Below, piece after piece: positions 25,366 to 33,662 of a DNA stretch of 64,000 nt (positions are counted from its first letter, which is position 1; every line of letters begins with the position of its first letter). The translations under genes and the position numbers were made by a program. The stretch is taken from positions 49,724 through 113,723 of the forward strand of contig JAGDYZ010000018.1 in assembly GCA_049116335.1 (NCBI GenBank), given 5' to 3'. The stretch comes from CANMIH01 sp049116335 (GTDB taxonomy: Bacteria; Pseudomonadota; Alphaproteobacteria; Rhodobacterales; Rhodobacteraceae). A model generated the notes under the pieces. It was not told the DNA's origin. It worked only from the letters and a program-made list of their open reading frames with translations, and made no database searches.

Positions 25366-26435
25366 GCGGATACCTCCGGTTTGTGTTCTGAATAGGTGGC
25401 AAAGGCGCGGCCCCAGACCCCGTCGTCAATTGCGTTGAGTGTCTGCAGATGCGGCAGCAATTGCGCGGCAAAATCTTCGCTCGATTCCAGTGGCAGCAGC
25501 GACGGCAGATTGTCGATGGCCATCACGTCCAACGCAGGATCGTCATGGGCGCGCACCACCGGGGCCTCCCACGAGGTTTCCAGATCATAGACTTTGACCG
25601 GCGAGAAATCGCTCTGCGGGTCACAGGCCACATCGCCAATCACCGACAGACGGCGTGGCGCGGTTTTGGCCTCGGCAGGCACAAACACCGGGCAGCCGGG
25701 CGCGGCCAAGATACAGTTGAAGAATAGGTCGTGGTCCAGCACCTCGGGGAAGGGACCGCCGCTTGCAGTTTCGGCCATATCCCATTTGGTGACGTCGACG
25801 CCCATCTGTTCGCACAGATCGCTGGCCCCGGTACCTACACGACCCAATGCGCCGATTACGATGGCATTGGGACGGGTCTCCTGCGCACTGTCCAGCGCGG
25901 CCTTGAGAGCCGCCTGAAGCGCCTCTGAGTTTTTCCAAGTCGACACAGGCGCACAGGTGCCGCCTTTTTTCTGGTCCGCCCAGGCAAAGAGAGACACTGC
26001 CGCCCCGGCATAGCCCGCCCAATAGCCAAAGGCCGCGACACGGCGGCCGTTTTCTTCCACCAAATATTCGAGATCATAGAGCGCCCCGCCACCTTGGGCG
26101 AACCGCTTGAGCAGACGCTGACCGGCTTCCTGGCCTTTGTAGGCATGGCCGAACATGATGTGGCGATGTACCAGCGGCGTTTCCGCCTCGGGCAGTTCTT
26201 TCAATCCAAAGATAATCGCATCGCGCGGTGCCTCAAGCCAACTGCCTTCGGGGGCAAGCTCGGCGCCGGCCTCAACAAAACCGGCAGCGGGCATCACGCG
26301 CGTCGCGCTGTCTTCGATGGTAACGCGAAATCCGCGCTCGATCAGCGAGGCAACCCCAGCAGGGGTGATGCCGACGCGCTCTTCGTTCGGGCGGCTTTCG
26401 GCGCGGATCCAGAGATGTGTCTTGGGACCGTTCAT
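25362..26435 (-). CDS. Saccharopine dehydrogenase, lysine-forming/LKR type (first of pair)
   Basis: 357 residues, related to the alanine dehydrogenase/lysine-ketoglutarate reductase fold. The N-terminus LWIRAESRPNEERVGITPAGV is the signature of LYS1/LKR proteins, followed by IIFGLKELPEAETPLVHRHIMFGHAYKGQ and a Rossmann segment AIVIGALGRVGTGASDL. It would join lysine and 2-oxoglutarate to saccharopine (or the reverse). Operon: this gene, then the dehydrogenase at 24235. The pair is known in marine roseobacters for lysine catabolism or osmotic response; the direction here is inferred. Confidence 0.9.
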   Translation of the reverse strand: MNGPKTHLWIRAESRPNEERVGITPAGVASLIERGFRVTIEDSATRVMPAAGFVEAGAELAPEGSWLEAPRDAIIFGLKELPEAETPLVHRHIMFGHAYKGQEAGQRLLKRFAQGGGALYDLEYLVEENGRRVAAFGYWAGYAGAAVSLFAWADQKKGGTCAPVSTWKNSEALQAALKAALDSAQETRPNAIVIGALGRVGTGASDLCEQMGVDVTKWDMAETASGGPFPEVLDHDLFFNCILAAPGCPVFVPAEAKTAPRRLSVIGDVACDPQSDFSPVKVYDLETSWEAPVVRAHDDPALDVMAIDNLPSLLPLESSEDFAAQLLPHLQTLNAIDDGVWGRAFATYSEHKPEVSA

Positions 26436-26658
26436 GGGACCTCGGGCTCATATGTGAAACTTGCCGGAACATCGGAGGTGTTGGCGCAAGGAGCAAGATG
26501 AAATCTTGGAATTTCGCCAGAAAACTCACGCAGACTGTCCACGAATTGGCGAGATGCCGTCATAACGACGGAAATGATCGCCACTTTGTTATCATAGGCT
26601 GCATGTACACTGGGCCGGACCTATTTCACTATGGCACGACCTGATCAGGAGCCCTCAG
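26436..26658. promoter_or_regulatory. Divergent promoter region with inverted repeat
   Basis: 223 bases between the saccharopine operon and the AhpD-like gene. GGAATTTCGCCA (26508-26519) and TGGCGAGATGCC (26547-26558) are 10/12 reverse complements, a possible operator pair. No Lrp-type regulator gene is adjacent. No promoter box could be assigned with confidence. Confidence 0.35.
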
Positions 26659-27204
26659 ATGACTCGTATTCCGCCACTGCCCTATGACCAAATGGATGAG
26701 GTTGCTCAAAAGGCCTTTGATACGCTCGAGGCCTATGGATCGTTTGCGAACTGGTCGCGCATTGCCGGACGTCGAGCCCCGATCCTGCACCATGTCGCAG
26801 GGATGCTGACCGAACTGCGCGACGACGATGTTTTGCCGCGCCGGGCGCTGGAACTGGCCATGGTGACAGTGTCCAAGCTGAATGCCTGCACCTATTGCGT
26901 GTCGCATCACGCACCGCATCTTCAGGTGACGGGCATGAGCCCCGAAGGGGTAGACCGGTTGCCGGAGGTCGAGAACCACCCAGAGCTGGATGACTGTGAC
27001 AAGGCTGTTGTTCGCTATTCCGAGGCAGTGAACAATCGCGCCGGACGTATGCGTGACGCCGAAGTAAGCGACCTGCGGCAATGGTTTGACGAGGCACAGA
27101 TTGTCGAACTGACCTGGCGCATCGCCCTCTGCGGCGCCTTCAACCGATTCAACGACGCGCTGCAACTGAATGTCGAAGATGAGGTTGATGAGGTTCAGGC
27201 TTAG
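26659..27204 (+). CDS. AhpD-like carboxymuconolactone decarboxylase family protein
   Basis: 181-residue helical protein. The redox motif is CTYC in LNACTYCVSHHAPHL, as in AhpD/CMD peroxidase-related proteins. The surrounding ALELAMVTVSKLNAC and ELTWRIALCGAFNRFNDAL fit the family. Likely a cytoplasmic antioxidant enzyme or a decarboxylase-like protein of unknown substrate. AGGAG lies 9 bases before the start. It is transcribed alone and shares a terminator with the convergent reductase gene. Confidence 0.88.
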   Translation: MTRIPPLPYDQMDEVAQKAFDTLEAYGSFANWSRIAGRRAPILHHVAGMLTELRDDDVLPRRALELAMVTVSKLNACTYCVSHHAPHLQVTGMSPEGVDRLPEVENHPELDDCDKAVVRYSEAVNNRAGRMRDAEVSDLRQWFDEAQIVELTWRIALCGAFNRFNDALQLNVEDEVDEVQA

Positions 27205-27234
27205 GAAAAACCGCCGTCAGATGTGAAGCCTTGG

Positions 27235-27266
27235 AAAGAGACCTACACCTTGGCGCAGGTCTCTTT
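27235..27266. terminator. Bidirectional terminator between convergent genes
   Basis: Perfect 10-bp stem AAAGAGACCT / AGGTCTCTTT with a 12-base loop, exactly between the AhpD-like stop (27204) and the fadH-type stop (27273). A and T tracts on both sides let it work in both directions. Confidence 0.85.
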
Positions 27267-27272
27267 ATAAAT

Positions 27273-29297
27273 TCACAGTTCTGCAGCCAATCGCACGCCC
27301 TGATCGATGGCGCGTTTGGCATCGAGCTCGGCGGCGACATCTGCGCCACCGATGACATGGCAGGCCACACCTTTGGCCTCAAGCGCATCCGCAAGGCTGC
27401 GTTCGCTCAGCTGACCGGCACAGAGGATGACATTGTCACAGACGATCACCTCGGGGCGTTCGCGGGTCTCTCCAAAGGAGATATGCAGCCCCTCATCGTC
27501 GATGCGCTCGTAGTTCACGCTCGCTTTAATCTGCACCTTTTTCATCTGCAGACTGGCGCGGTGAATCCAGCCGGTGGTTTTGCCAAGACGCTTGCCCGGT
27601 TTCTCGGCCTTGCGCTGGAGGAGCGTCACCTCGCGGATGGCGGGATCAGGCTGTGGTCCTTCGGGGGCCAGACCGCTGCGAGTCTCGGCCGGGTCGGTCA
27701 CGCCCCATTCGCGCATCCAGTCAGGCAGGTTCTCGGTGGGGCTGTCCCCGGTCACAAGGAACTCGGACACATCGAAGCCAATGCCACCCGCACCAATGAC
27801 CGCGACCCGATCCCCCACGGGGGCCTTGTGGCGCAATACATCGATATAGCTCAACACCTTGGCATGATCCTGTCCGGGAATTTGCGGATCACGCGGCGTG
27901 ACACCGGTGGCAATCACCACCTCGTCAAACCCCTCGAGCATCTCGGCGGTTGCCGTCGTGTCGAGTCGCACTTCAATCTCCAGCTCGGCCACCATGGCCC
28001 GGAACCAGTCGACAAACCCCCAGAACTCTTCCTTACCCGGCACCTGTTTGGCCATGTTCAGCTGGCCGCCAATTTCATCGGCGCGGTCAAACAGGGTGAC
28101 CTTATGGCCCCGTTCCGCGGCAGTGATGGCCGTGGACAGGCCCGCAGGCCCCGCCCCCACAATGGCGACGGTTTTAACGGTCTGGGCTTTCTCCACCACA
28201 ATCTCGGTCTCAAATGCAGCCTTGGGATTGACCAGACAGCTTGAGACTTTGCCCTGAAACGTGTGATCGAGACAGGCCTGATTGCAGGCAATACAGGGCG
28301 CGATCAGATCGCCGCGCCCGGCCTCGGCCTTCGCCACAAAATCGGGATCAGCCAGAAAGGGCCGCGCCATGCTGACCATATCGGCACAGCCCTCGGCCAG
28401 CACCTGTTCGGCCACCTCAGGTGTGTTGATGCGGTTGGAGGTGATGACCGGGATCGACACTTTGCCCATGAGTTTCTGGGTCACCCAGGCAAAGGCGCGT
28501 CGCGGCACGCTGGTGGCGATTGTGGGCACCCTCGCCTCATGCCAGCCGATGCCGGTGTTGATGATCGAGGCCCCCGCCTTTTCAACCTCTTGCGCCAACT
28601 GCAGCACCTCATCAAAGGTCGAGCCATTGGGAACAAGATCGATCATCGACAGACGGAAAATGACGATAAAGTCTTTTCCTACCGTTTCGCGCACCCGGCG
28701 CACCACCTCGATCGGCAGGCGCATGCGATTTTCATAAGACCCGCCCCAGCGATCCGTGCGTTTGTTGGTGTGGGTCACAAGGAACTGGTTGAGGAAATAC
28801 CCCTCGGACCCCATGATCTCGACACCGTCATAGCCCGCCTCTTTGGCGCGGCCTGCGGTGGCGGCGATGTCAGAGATTTGCTTCTCAATACCCTCTTCAT
28901 CCAGCTCTTTCGGCGGGAAGGGGGAGATGGGCGATTTGACTGCTGAGGCGCTGACGCAATCGGGTCCATAGGCATAGCGCCCGGCGTGCAGGATCTGCAT
29001 CGCAATCTTGCCCCCGGCCTCATGCACGCGGTCGGTGACCATGCGGTGATGCGCCATGTCTTTATCGGTATATAGCCCGCCTGCCCCGGGGAACACGCCG
29101 CCTTCCGGATTGGGAGCGATGCCCCCGGTGACCATCAGCCCAACACCGCCTCGGGCGCGTGTTGCGTAAAACTCCGCCACCCGGTTCCAATCGCCGCGCT
29201 CTTCAAGATTGGTGTGCATCGACCCCATCAGGACACGGTTTTTCAGCACGGTATGCCCAAGATCAAGCGGGCGCAGCAGGTTCGGGTAGTGGCTCAT
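27273..29297 (-). CDS. fadH: NADPH-dependent 2,4-dienoyl-CoA reductase (FadH-like flavoenzyme)
   Basis: 674 residues, the size of FadH. An N-terminal old-yellow-enzyme TIM barrel binding FMN covers about 1-330. A [4Fe-4S] cluster loop follows (CIACNQACL, then SSCLVNP). FAD (VAIVGAGPAGLSTAI) and NADPH (VAVIGAGGIGFDVSEF) Rossmann segments complete it. FadH reduces 2,4-dienoyl-CoA in beta-oxidation of polyunsaturated fatty acids; trimethylamine dehydrogenase-like relatives share the layout, so the substrate is probable, not certain. The start at 29297 has GGAGGAG just upstream. Confidence 0.9.
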   Translation of the reverse strand: MSHYPNLLRPLDLGHTVLKNRVLMGSMHTNLEERGDWNRVAEFYATRARGGVGLMVTGGIAPNPEGGVFPGAGGLYTDKDMAHHRMVTDRVHEAGGKIAMQILHAGRYAYGPDCVSASAVKSPISPFPPKELDEEGIEKQISDIAATAGRAKEAGYDGVEIMGSEGYFLNQFLVTHTNKRTDRWGGSYENRMRLPIEVVRRVRETVGKDFIVIFRLSMIDLVPNGSTFDEVLQLAQEVEKAGASIINTGIGWHEARVPTIATSVPRRAFAWVTQKLMGKVSIPVITSNRINTPEVAEQVLAEGCADMVSMARPFLADPDFVAKAEAGRGDLIAPCIACNQACLDHTFQGKVSSCLVNPKAAFETEIVVEKAQTVKTVAIVGAGPAGLSTAITAAERGHKVTLFDRADEIGGQLNMAKQVPGKEEFWGFVDWFRAMVAELEIEVRLDTTATAEMLEGFDEVVIATGVTPRDPQIPGQDHAKVLSYIDVLRHKAPVGDRVAVIGAGGIGFDVSEFLVTGDSPTENLPDWMREWGVTDPAETRSGLAPEGPQPDPAIREVTLLQRKAEKPGKRLGKTTGWIHRASLQMKKVQIKASVNYERIDDEGLHISFGETRERPEVIVCDNVILCAGQLSERSLADALEAKGVACHVIGGADVAAELDAKRAIDQGVRLAAEL

Positions 29298-29425
29298 ATC
29301 GCTCCTCCGTTTGTCTGCAAGACACCACAAAGCTGTTTACGCTGTCACCGCCTACGTCACGTCAGAGCAATTTGACACAGGCATGACGTCCGGGCACCCT
29401 GCGGATATCAGTGGAGTATAGCGCC

Positions 29426-29953
29426 ATGTTTGCACCGTCCGGCACCAATCAGAAACATGTTCCCTTCGGCATTGACCCCGCGCTGGTTGGGGTCTGGAAA
29501 CGCGAAGGCACCGTGCCTCCGACGTCCACGTTCGAAATCACCGCCCAATACGCCTTTCTGATTGGGGGGCCACCATCGCCGGTTGGTTTCTCCGCCGATG
29601 GTCTCACCCTGGACTGGGGTGGCATTCAATATGATCACCATATGGGCACGCCGGGGCAATTGATCGGCATCTGGCGCAATCGCCGCGATGGGGATGAGTG
29701 GTATTTTCGGGCCGACGGAAGCGTGACCGTACATTGGTCCTCGACCGAAGAGTATTTTGGCCATTATCAGCTTGTCGGAGATCAACTGGCCTATCAGGAA
29801 TTTCGCGCCACGGTCACAACCCATGCCGGGCAGGTCAAACTTGATCCACCCTATGCGCCGGACACCAGCTATGGCTATGTGGTTCAGGATGGGGTCATGA
29901 CGTGGAGCGATGCCGCCGATGGCTCCACGGTGATCAGCTTCGACAAAGCCTAG
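29426..29953 (+). CDS. Hypothetical protein
   Basis: 175 residues, no signal peptide or membrane segment. Repeated short aromatic motifs (GVWKREG, DEWYFRADGSVTVHW, YGYVVQDGVMTW) suggest a small beta-barrel, lipocalin-like fold, but no family was recognised. The start at 29426 follows GGAG by nine bases. Its stop shares a CTAG palindrome with the stop of the convergent methyltransferase. Function unknown. Confidence 0.65.
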   Translation: MFAPSGTNQKHVPFGIDPALVGVWKREGTVPPTSTFEITAQYAFLIGGPPSPVGFSADGLTLDWGGIQYDHHMGTPGQLIGIWRNRRDGDEWYFRADGSVTVHWSSTEEYFGHYQLVGDQLAYQEFRATVTTHAGQVKLDPPYAPDTSYGYVVQDGVMTWSDAADGSTVISFDKA

Positions 29954-30558
29954 ATCGCGCGGGCCACGATCAGATGATTGGGGAGCTTCTTGGGATAGCC
30001 CCCTGTTTCGACAATTTCGAAACCCGCACCACGCAGGATAGCCTCAAGCTTTTTGGGGCTGAGCATATGCACCGGCTTGGGCGCTTTCCCAATCACCTGC
30101 ATGCCCCAGATCAACGGTCCGAACCAGGGTTTGCCTGCCAGACAGGGGGTCTTGGAAATGAACAGCCCGCCTTTGGGTAGGGTCGCGCGGACCTTGCGTG
30201 TCACCAACGCCGGATCGCTGACAAGATGCAGCAAATTAAAGCACAGCACCGCGTCCCATTGGCCTGTCACCTCTTCGGCACCGGCAGTGCGAAAGCTAAG
30301 TTTATCAACGCCATCCACCTTGCTATTGGCAATCCGCACCATTTCCTTGGACAGATCCGTGCCCTCGTACCGCATCACACTGTCGGCCAGCTTCAACGCG
30401 GTCGACCCGGTGCCACAGCCCATCTCAAGCACGTCCATCTCGGGCCGCAGCCAGTGGCGCACACGGGCCAGCCCCTCTTCGTAGGATGTTTCATCCCGGA
30501 TCGGATCTGTTGCGTATTTCTCGGCAATCCGATCCCAAAAAAGTGCATGCGCGGTCAT
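29950..30558 (-). CDS. Class I SAM-dependent methyltransferase
   Basis: 202 residues, Rossmann-fold methyltransferase. Motif I is VLEMGCGTGSTALKL, the acidic end of strand 2 is YEGTDLS, and motif IV is WDAVLCFNLLHLV. Substrate unknown. The start at 30558 is chosen over an ATG six bases earlier, because AGGAG abuts that earlier ATG but stands 6 bases from this one. Convergent with the upstream hypothetical gene, overlapping by four bases at a shared CTAG. Confidence 0.88.
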   Translation of the reverse strand: MTAHALFWDRIAEKYATDPIRDETSYEEGLARVRHWLRPEMDVLEMGCGTGSTALKLADSVMRYEGTDLSKEMVRIANSKVDGVDKLSFRTAGAEEVTGQWDAVLCFNLLHLVSDPALVTRKVRATLPKGGLFISKTPCLAGKPWFGPLIWGMQVIGKAPKPVHMLSPKKLEAILRGAGFEIVETGGYPKKLPNHLIVARAI

Positions 30559-30595
30559 TGTCATCTCCTGCCAAAGTCATGGCGAAAGATAACGC

Positions 30596-30619
30596 AAAAC
30601 GGGCGGTCATAAACCGCCC
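30596..30619 (-). terminator. Intrinsic terminator of msrBA operon
   Basis: On the minus strand GGGCGGT / ACCGCCC stem, 5-base loop, then GTTTTG. It lies 45-68 bases after the msrA stop. Confidence 0.8.
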
Positions 30620-30663
30620 GATCTTGTAGACATTCTATGCAGTCTTGCATGGATCCCAGCGGA

Positions 30664-31161
30664 TCATGCTCGTTTTGGCAGGACCCAATCAGGGCGCGCA
30701 AAATGGCAGGTATAGCCATTGGGGCGTGTCTGGAGGTAATCCTGATGCTCAGGTTCCGCTTCCCAGAAGTCGCTGACCGGTTCCACTTCGGTGACCACTT
30801 TGCCCGGCCATAGACCCGACGCATCGACATCGGCGATGGTGTCCAGAGCAACCTGTTTCTGCGCATCGTCCACATAATAGATGGCGGAACGATAGCTCAT
30901 GCCCAGATCATTGCCCTGACGGTTCTCGGTGGTTGGGTCATGGATCTGGAAAAAGAACTCAAGCAGTTTGCGATAGCTGGTCTGCTCGGGATCATAAATG
31001 ATCTCGATACCTTCCGCATGGCTGCCGTGGTTTTTATAGGTGGCGTTGGGAACATCCCCGCCGGTATAGCCCACACGGGTTTTTTCAATGCCGGGCATTT
31101 TGCGGATCAGCTCTTGCATGCCCCAGAAACATCCCCCCGCCAGTACTGCGCGTGCGCTCAT
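30664..31161 (-). CDS. msrA: Peptide-methionine (S)-S-oxide reductase MsrA
   Basis: 165 residues. The catalytic motif GCFWG lies at about residues 10-14, with VGYTGG and HAEGIEIIYDP as further family marks. Repairs the S-epimer of methionine sulfoxide in oxidised proteins. The start at 31161 is chosen because the MSARAVLAGGCFWG start matches the family; upstream in-frame sequence is out of character. Overlaps msrB by four bases, so the pair is coupled and repairs both epimers. Confidence 0.96.
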   Translation of the reverse strand: MSARAVLAGGCFWGMQELIRKMPGIEKTRVGYTGGDVPNATYKNHGSHAEGIEIIYDPEQTSYRKLLEFFFQIHDPTTENRQGNDLGMSYRSAIYYVDDAQKQVALDTIADVDASGLWPGKVVTEVEPVSDFWEAEPEHQDYLQTRPNGYTCHFARPDWVLPKRA

Positions 31162-31607
31162 GCCAGATCCTCCACTTGATCGATATATTGGCCGTAACCT
31201 GCGTCTTCCATCTCGTCTTTTGGAATAAAGCGCAAGGAGGCCGAGTTGATGCAATAGCGCAAACCACCCTGATCATGCGGCCCATCCGGAAAGACATGAC
31301 CCAGATGACTGTCGCCATGGCGCGAGCGGACCTCGGTGCGGATCATACCATGTGTGACGTCGCGCAGTTCGACAATATTGTCGTCCTCAATCGGCTTTAC
31401 AAAGCTGGGCCAGCCACAGCCGCTTTCGTATTTAGCGGCCGAGGCAAACAGCGGTTCACCCGACACGATGTCGACGTAGATGCCGCTTTCCTTGTTGTCC
31501 AGATACTCGCCTGTACCGGGGCGTTCGGTGCCGCTCTCTTGTGTGACATGGAATTGTTCCGGGGTCAGAGCCGCGACAACTTCTGCACGTTTTTCATATT
31601 TGGCCAT
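31158..31607 (-). CDS. msrB: Peptide-methionine (R)-S-oxide reductase MsrB
   Basis: 149 residues. Family marks include GTERPGTGEY near the N-terminus, ESGCGWPSF, the RSRHGDSHLGHVF block, and the catalytic RYCINSASL. Zinc-binding CxxC pairs are not evident (SGCGW has one Cys), so this appears to be the zinc-free form. The start at 31607 follows GGAGGG by about 5 bases. First gene of the msrBA operon. Confidence 0.95.
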   Translation of the reverse strand: MAKYEKRAEVVAALTPEQFHVTQESGTERPGTGEYLDNKESGIYVDIVSGEPLFASAAKYESGCGWPSFVKPIEDDNIVELRDVTHGMIRTEVRSRHGDSHLGHVFPDGPHDQGGLRYCINSASLRFIPKDEMEDAGYGQYIDQVEDLA

Positions 31608-31865
31608 GGGCACCCTCCTGATGTGTTCTGTCCTAAATAGCGCAATCCGAAAAACATGACCTCCCAATTTGGTGTGAAACCGAAAATTTCATTTCACCGG
31701 ATCAGCTCACGGATCACCTATCGCGCAACAGAGGTTAAATGGGGCCTTTTCGCCGGAAACAAAGCGCGATGACACATGGTTCACATCCGCTTGCGCAGGT
31801 GTTGCAGGCTCGGCTCTCTCCTCCCATCTACAATTTGAACACAGCGCAGTTTTTTGTGGTGCTTT
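31608..31865. other. Intergenic stretch upstream of candidate small RNA
   Basis: About 260 bases between msrB (minus) and the candidate small RNA. It should contain the msrB promoter. A pyrimidine motif CTCTCTCCTCCC at 31814-31825 resembles those in the RNA candidate. No convincing coding frame was seen. Confidence 0.35.
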
Positions 31866-31956
31866 TGTTCGGGGCGTCGCGATGGCAGCGCGGCGCCCAA
31901 GCTCTCTCCCAATCTTCTCCCCAAACAGGGTGGCCTTCCGGTCACCCTGTTTTAGA
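31866..31956 (+). ncRNA. Candidate small RNA with anti-Shine-Dalgarno motifs
   Basis: Three parts in order: a 10-bp GC-rich hairpin (31872-31881 with 31889-31898, one G-T pair); an unstructured pyrimidine linker carrying CTCTCTCCC and TCTTCTCCCC (31902-31922); and a terminator hairpin (CAGGGTG / CACCCTG, 31926-31949) followed by TTTT. This is the layout of small regulatory RNAs that pair with ribosome-binding sites, such as the CcsR-like/cuckoo RNAs of Rhodobacterales with CCUCCUCCC loops. The 5' end is uncertain. Alternatively this is a leader of the downstream lipoprotein gene, but the terminator would then cut it off. Confidence 0.5.
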
Positions 31957-32003
31957 GTACAAAGGCCTTGCCGTCTCACGCACTTAACTTGAGCATACAG
32001 CCG

Positions 32004-32534
32004 ATGAAACTCACAAATCTGATGGTCGCAGGCCTTTGCCTTGCCCTATGCGTTTCGGGCTGTGACCGCCCGGCATATCGTGCCACCGCAAAGCTAGAGC
32101 AAGGTCTTGAAGTAACCCTCACACTGCGGCCACTGTTGTCCCTTCAAAGCGACTGGTCGCGCAGTTTAACTATCACGCAAAACGCTCGAACCGTTGACTT
32201 TGACATCTCTGAAGACACTGGCTGGTGGCGGGGATCCAACCTCTACCTCACACTGTCAGGCACCTTGGTTCTGCACGAAGGGCAAGGGAGCTGTTCTGAA
32301 TTCAAAACAACTCCGCCATCTTTGGTTACACCTTCAGAAGTCTCGTGTCTTAGCGCGCCAGATCTTGCTTGGCTTGAGAAAACACAAGACACACACCTCT
32401 CCTACCCTGCCTCACTCTTTTATCCGGGCCTTTTCTTCGTTGGGCATTTCAATGAAAATGGACCCAAAGAACAGCGGGCTGTTTTTCAACCTCATTCCGA
32501 GATCACCGAACCCAAACTTCCCGATCCGATATGA
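32004..32534 (+). CDS. Putative lipoprotein
   Basis: 176 residues. The N-terminus MKLTNLMVAGLCLALCVSGC ends in a lipobox-like SGC, with Cys20 as lipidation site, so it should be anchored to a membrane. The remainder has no recognised domain; there are two further cysteines (GQGSCSEF and EVSCLSAP) and a likely beta-rich core. Codon use is less GC-biased than neighbours. No strong ribosome-binding site. Ends directly beside the convergent queG stop. Confidence 0.65.
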   Translation: MKLTNLMVAGLCLALCVSGCDRPAYRATAKLEQGLEVTLTLRPLLSLQSDWSRSLTITQNARTVDFDISEDTGWWRGSNLYLTLSGTLVLHEGQGSCSEFKTTPPSLVTPSEVSCLSAPDLAWLEKTQDTHLSYPASLFYPGLFFVGHFNENGPKEQRAVFQPHSEITEPKLPDPI

Positions 32535-33578
32535 TCAACCGAGCTGCGCCAAAGCCCAGCGCGCGGCGTCACGCACGGTGTCATCCGCATCGTCACACAG
32601 CCCCTGCACCACAGGTTGCAAGGCCTCATCACTTGAGTTGCCAATCGCATAAAGCACATTGCGCACAAAGCGATCCCGACCAATGCGCTTGATCGGAGAG
32701 CCCGAGAACAGCGCCCGAAACGCCGGATCATCCAGGGTCGCCAGTTCTGCCAGCCTTGGCCCCACAAGCTCGGGCCGCGCATGATATTTGATCTCATGCG
32801 CGCTTTGGGCAAATTTGTTCCACGGACAGGCGGCCAGACAGTCATCACAGCCGTAAATCCGATTGCCCAGCAGCGGCCGTAACTCCGCATCCACCGGGCC
32901 TTTGTGTTCAATCGTCAGGTAGGAAATGCAGCGCCGCGCATCCACCTGATAGGGTGCTGGGAAGGCGTCAGTTGGGCAGGCATCCAGACAGGACCGACAA
33001 GACCCACAACTGTCGCGTCCCGGTGCGTCCACTTCGAGATCAAGCGTTGTGAAGATCGATCCAAGAAAAAACCAACTGCCCAGCTCGCGACTGACCAAAT
33101 TGCTATGTTTGCCCTGCCATCCCAGCCCCGCCGCCATGCCAAGCGCCTTTTCCGGCACCGGTGCAGTGTCGACAAAGACTTTGATCTGCGCCTCGTCGCC
33201 AGCTTTGCCAGCCGTCTCAATCAACCACCGTCCCAGCCGCTTCAGCCGCTTCTTCGCCACATCGTGATAGTCTTTGTTCTGGGCATAGACACTGATGGCG
33301 CCACGGTCGGGTTGCCCAACCACCTCCATCGGGTCAAAGTCGGGGCCGTAATTCTCTGCCAACATGATCACGGATTTTGCCTCGGGCCAGAGCACATCCG
33401 GCGCGCCGCGCCAATGCACCCGTTCCGCCATCCAACCCATTTGCCCGTGATAGCCCTGATCAAGAAAATGCTGCAGCCGCTCCATAACCTCGGGCACATC
33501 CGAGGGACGGCAAATGCGGCAGGCGGAAAACCCCACCTCCTCAGCTATCGCAACAAGCTGTGCCTTCAGATCGGTCAC
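32535..33578 (-). CDS. queG: Epoxyqueuosine reductase QueG
   Basis: 347 residues. QueG reduces epoxyqueuosine to queuosine in tRNA, the last step of Q biosynthesis, using cobalamin and two [4Fe-4S] clusters. The cysteine motifs are CGSCRSCLDACP and CDDCLAACP; the catalytic Asp region is FVDTAPVPEKALG. A HEAT-like C-terminal extension (about 285-347) is typical. Begins 84 bases after the GST stop on the same strand, across the GC-rich repeat. Confidence 0.95.
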   Translation of the reverse strand: MTDLKAQLVAIAEEVGFSACRICRPSDVPEVMERLQHFLDQGYHGQMGWMAERVHWRGAPDVLWPEAKSVIMLAENYGPDFDPMEVVGQPDRGAISVYAQNKDYHDVAKKRLKRLGRWLIETAGKAGDEAQIKVFVDTAPVPEKALGMAAGLGWQGKHSNLVSRELGSWFFLGSIFTTLDLEVDAPGRDSCGSCRSCLDACPTDAFPAPYQVDARRCISYLTIEHKGPVDAELRPLLGNRIYGCDDCLAACPWNKFAQSAHEIKYHARPELVGPRLAELATLDDPAFRALFSGSPIKRIGRDRFVRNVLYAIGNSSDEALQPVVQGLCDDADDTVRDAARWALAQLG

Positions 33579-33587
33579 ATCCGCCCC

Positions 33588-33649
33588 TTCTTCTTTTCAA
33601 AAATACTCCGGGGGAGACCGCCGTCCCGGCGGTCGGGGGCAGCGCCCCA
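33588..33649 (-). repeat. GC-rich post-gene repeat with GGAGTATTT motif, copy 2
   Basis: In minus-strand sense, GGGGCGCTGCCCC hairpin, a perfect CCGCC/GGCGG inner hairpin, then CCCCCGGAGTATTTTT and a purine tail AAAAGAAGAAGG. It begins 13 bases after the GST stop codon, in the same relation to its gene as copy 1 at 1791. Probable terminator of the GST gene. Confidence 0.7.
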
Positions 33650-33662
33650 TGACCAGCTTAGC

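Noticed and set aside
31739..31987. 82-codon frame overlapping the candidate small RNA
   Set aside because: No ribosome-binding site, runs through the terminator hairpin; structure evidence for RNA is better.
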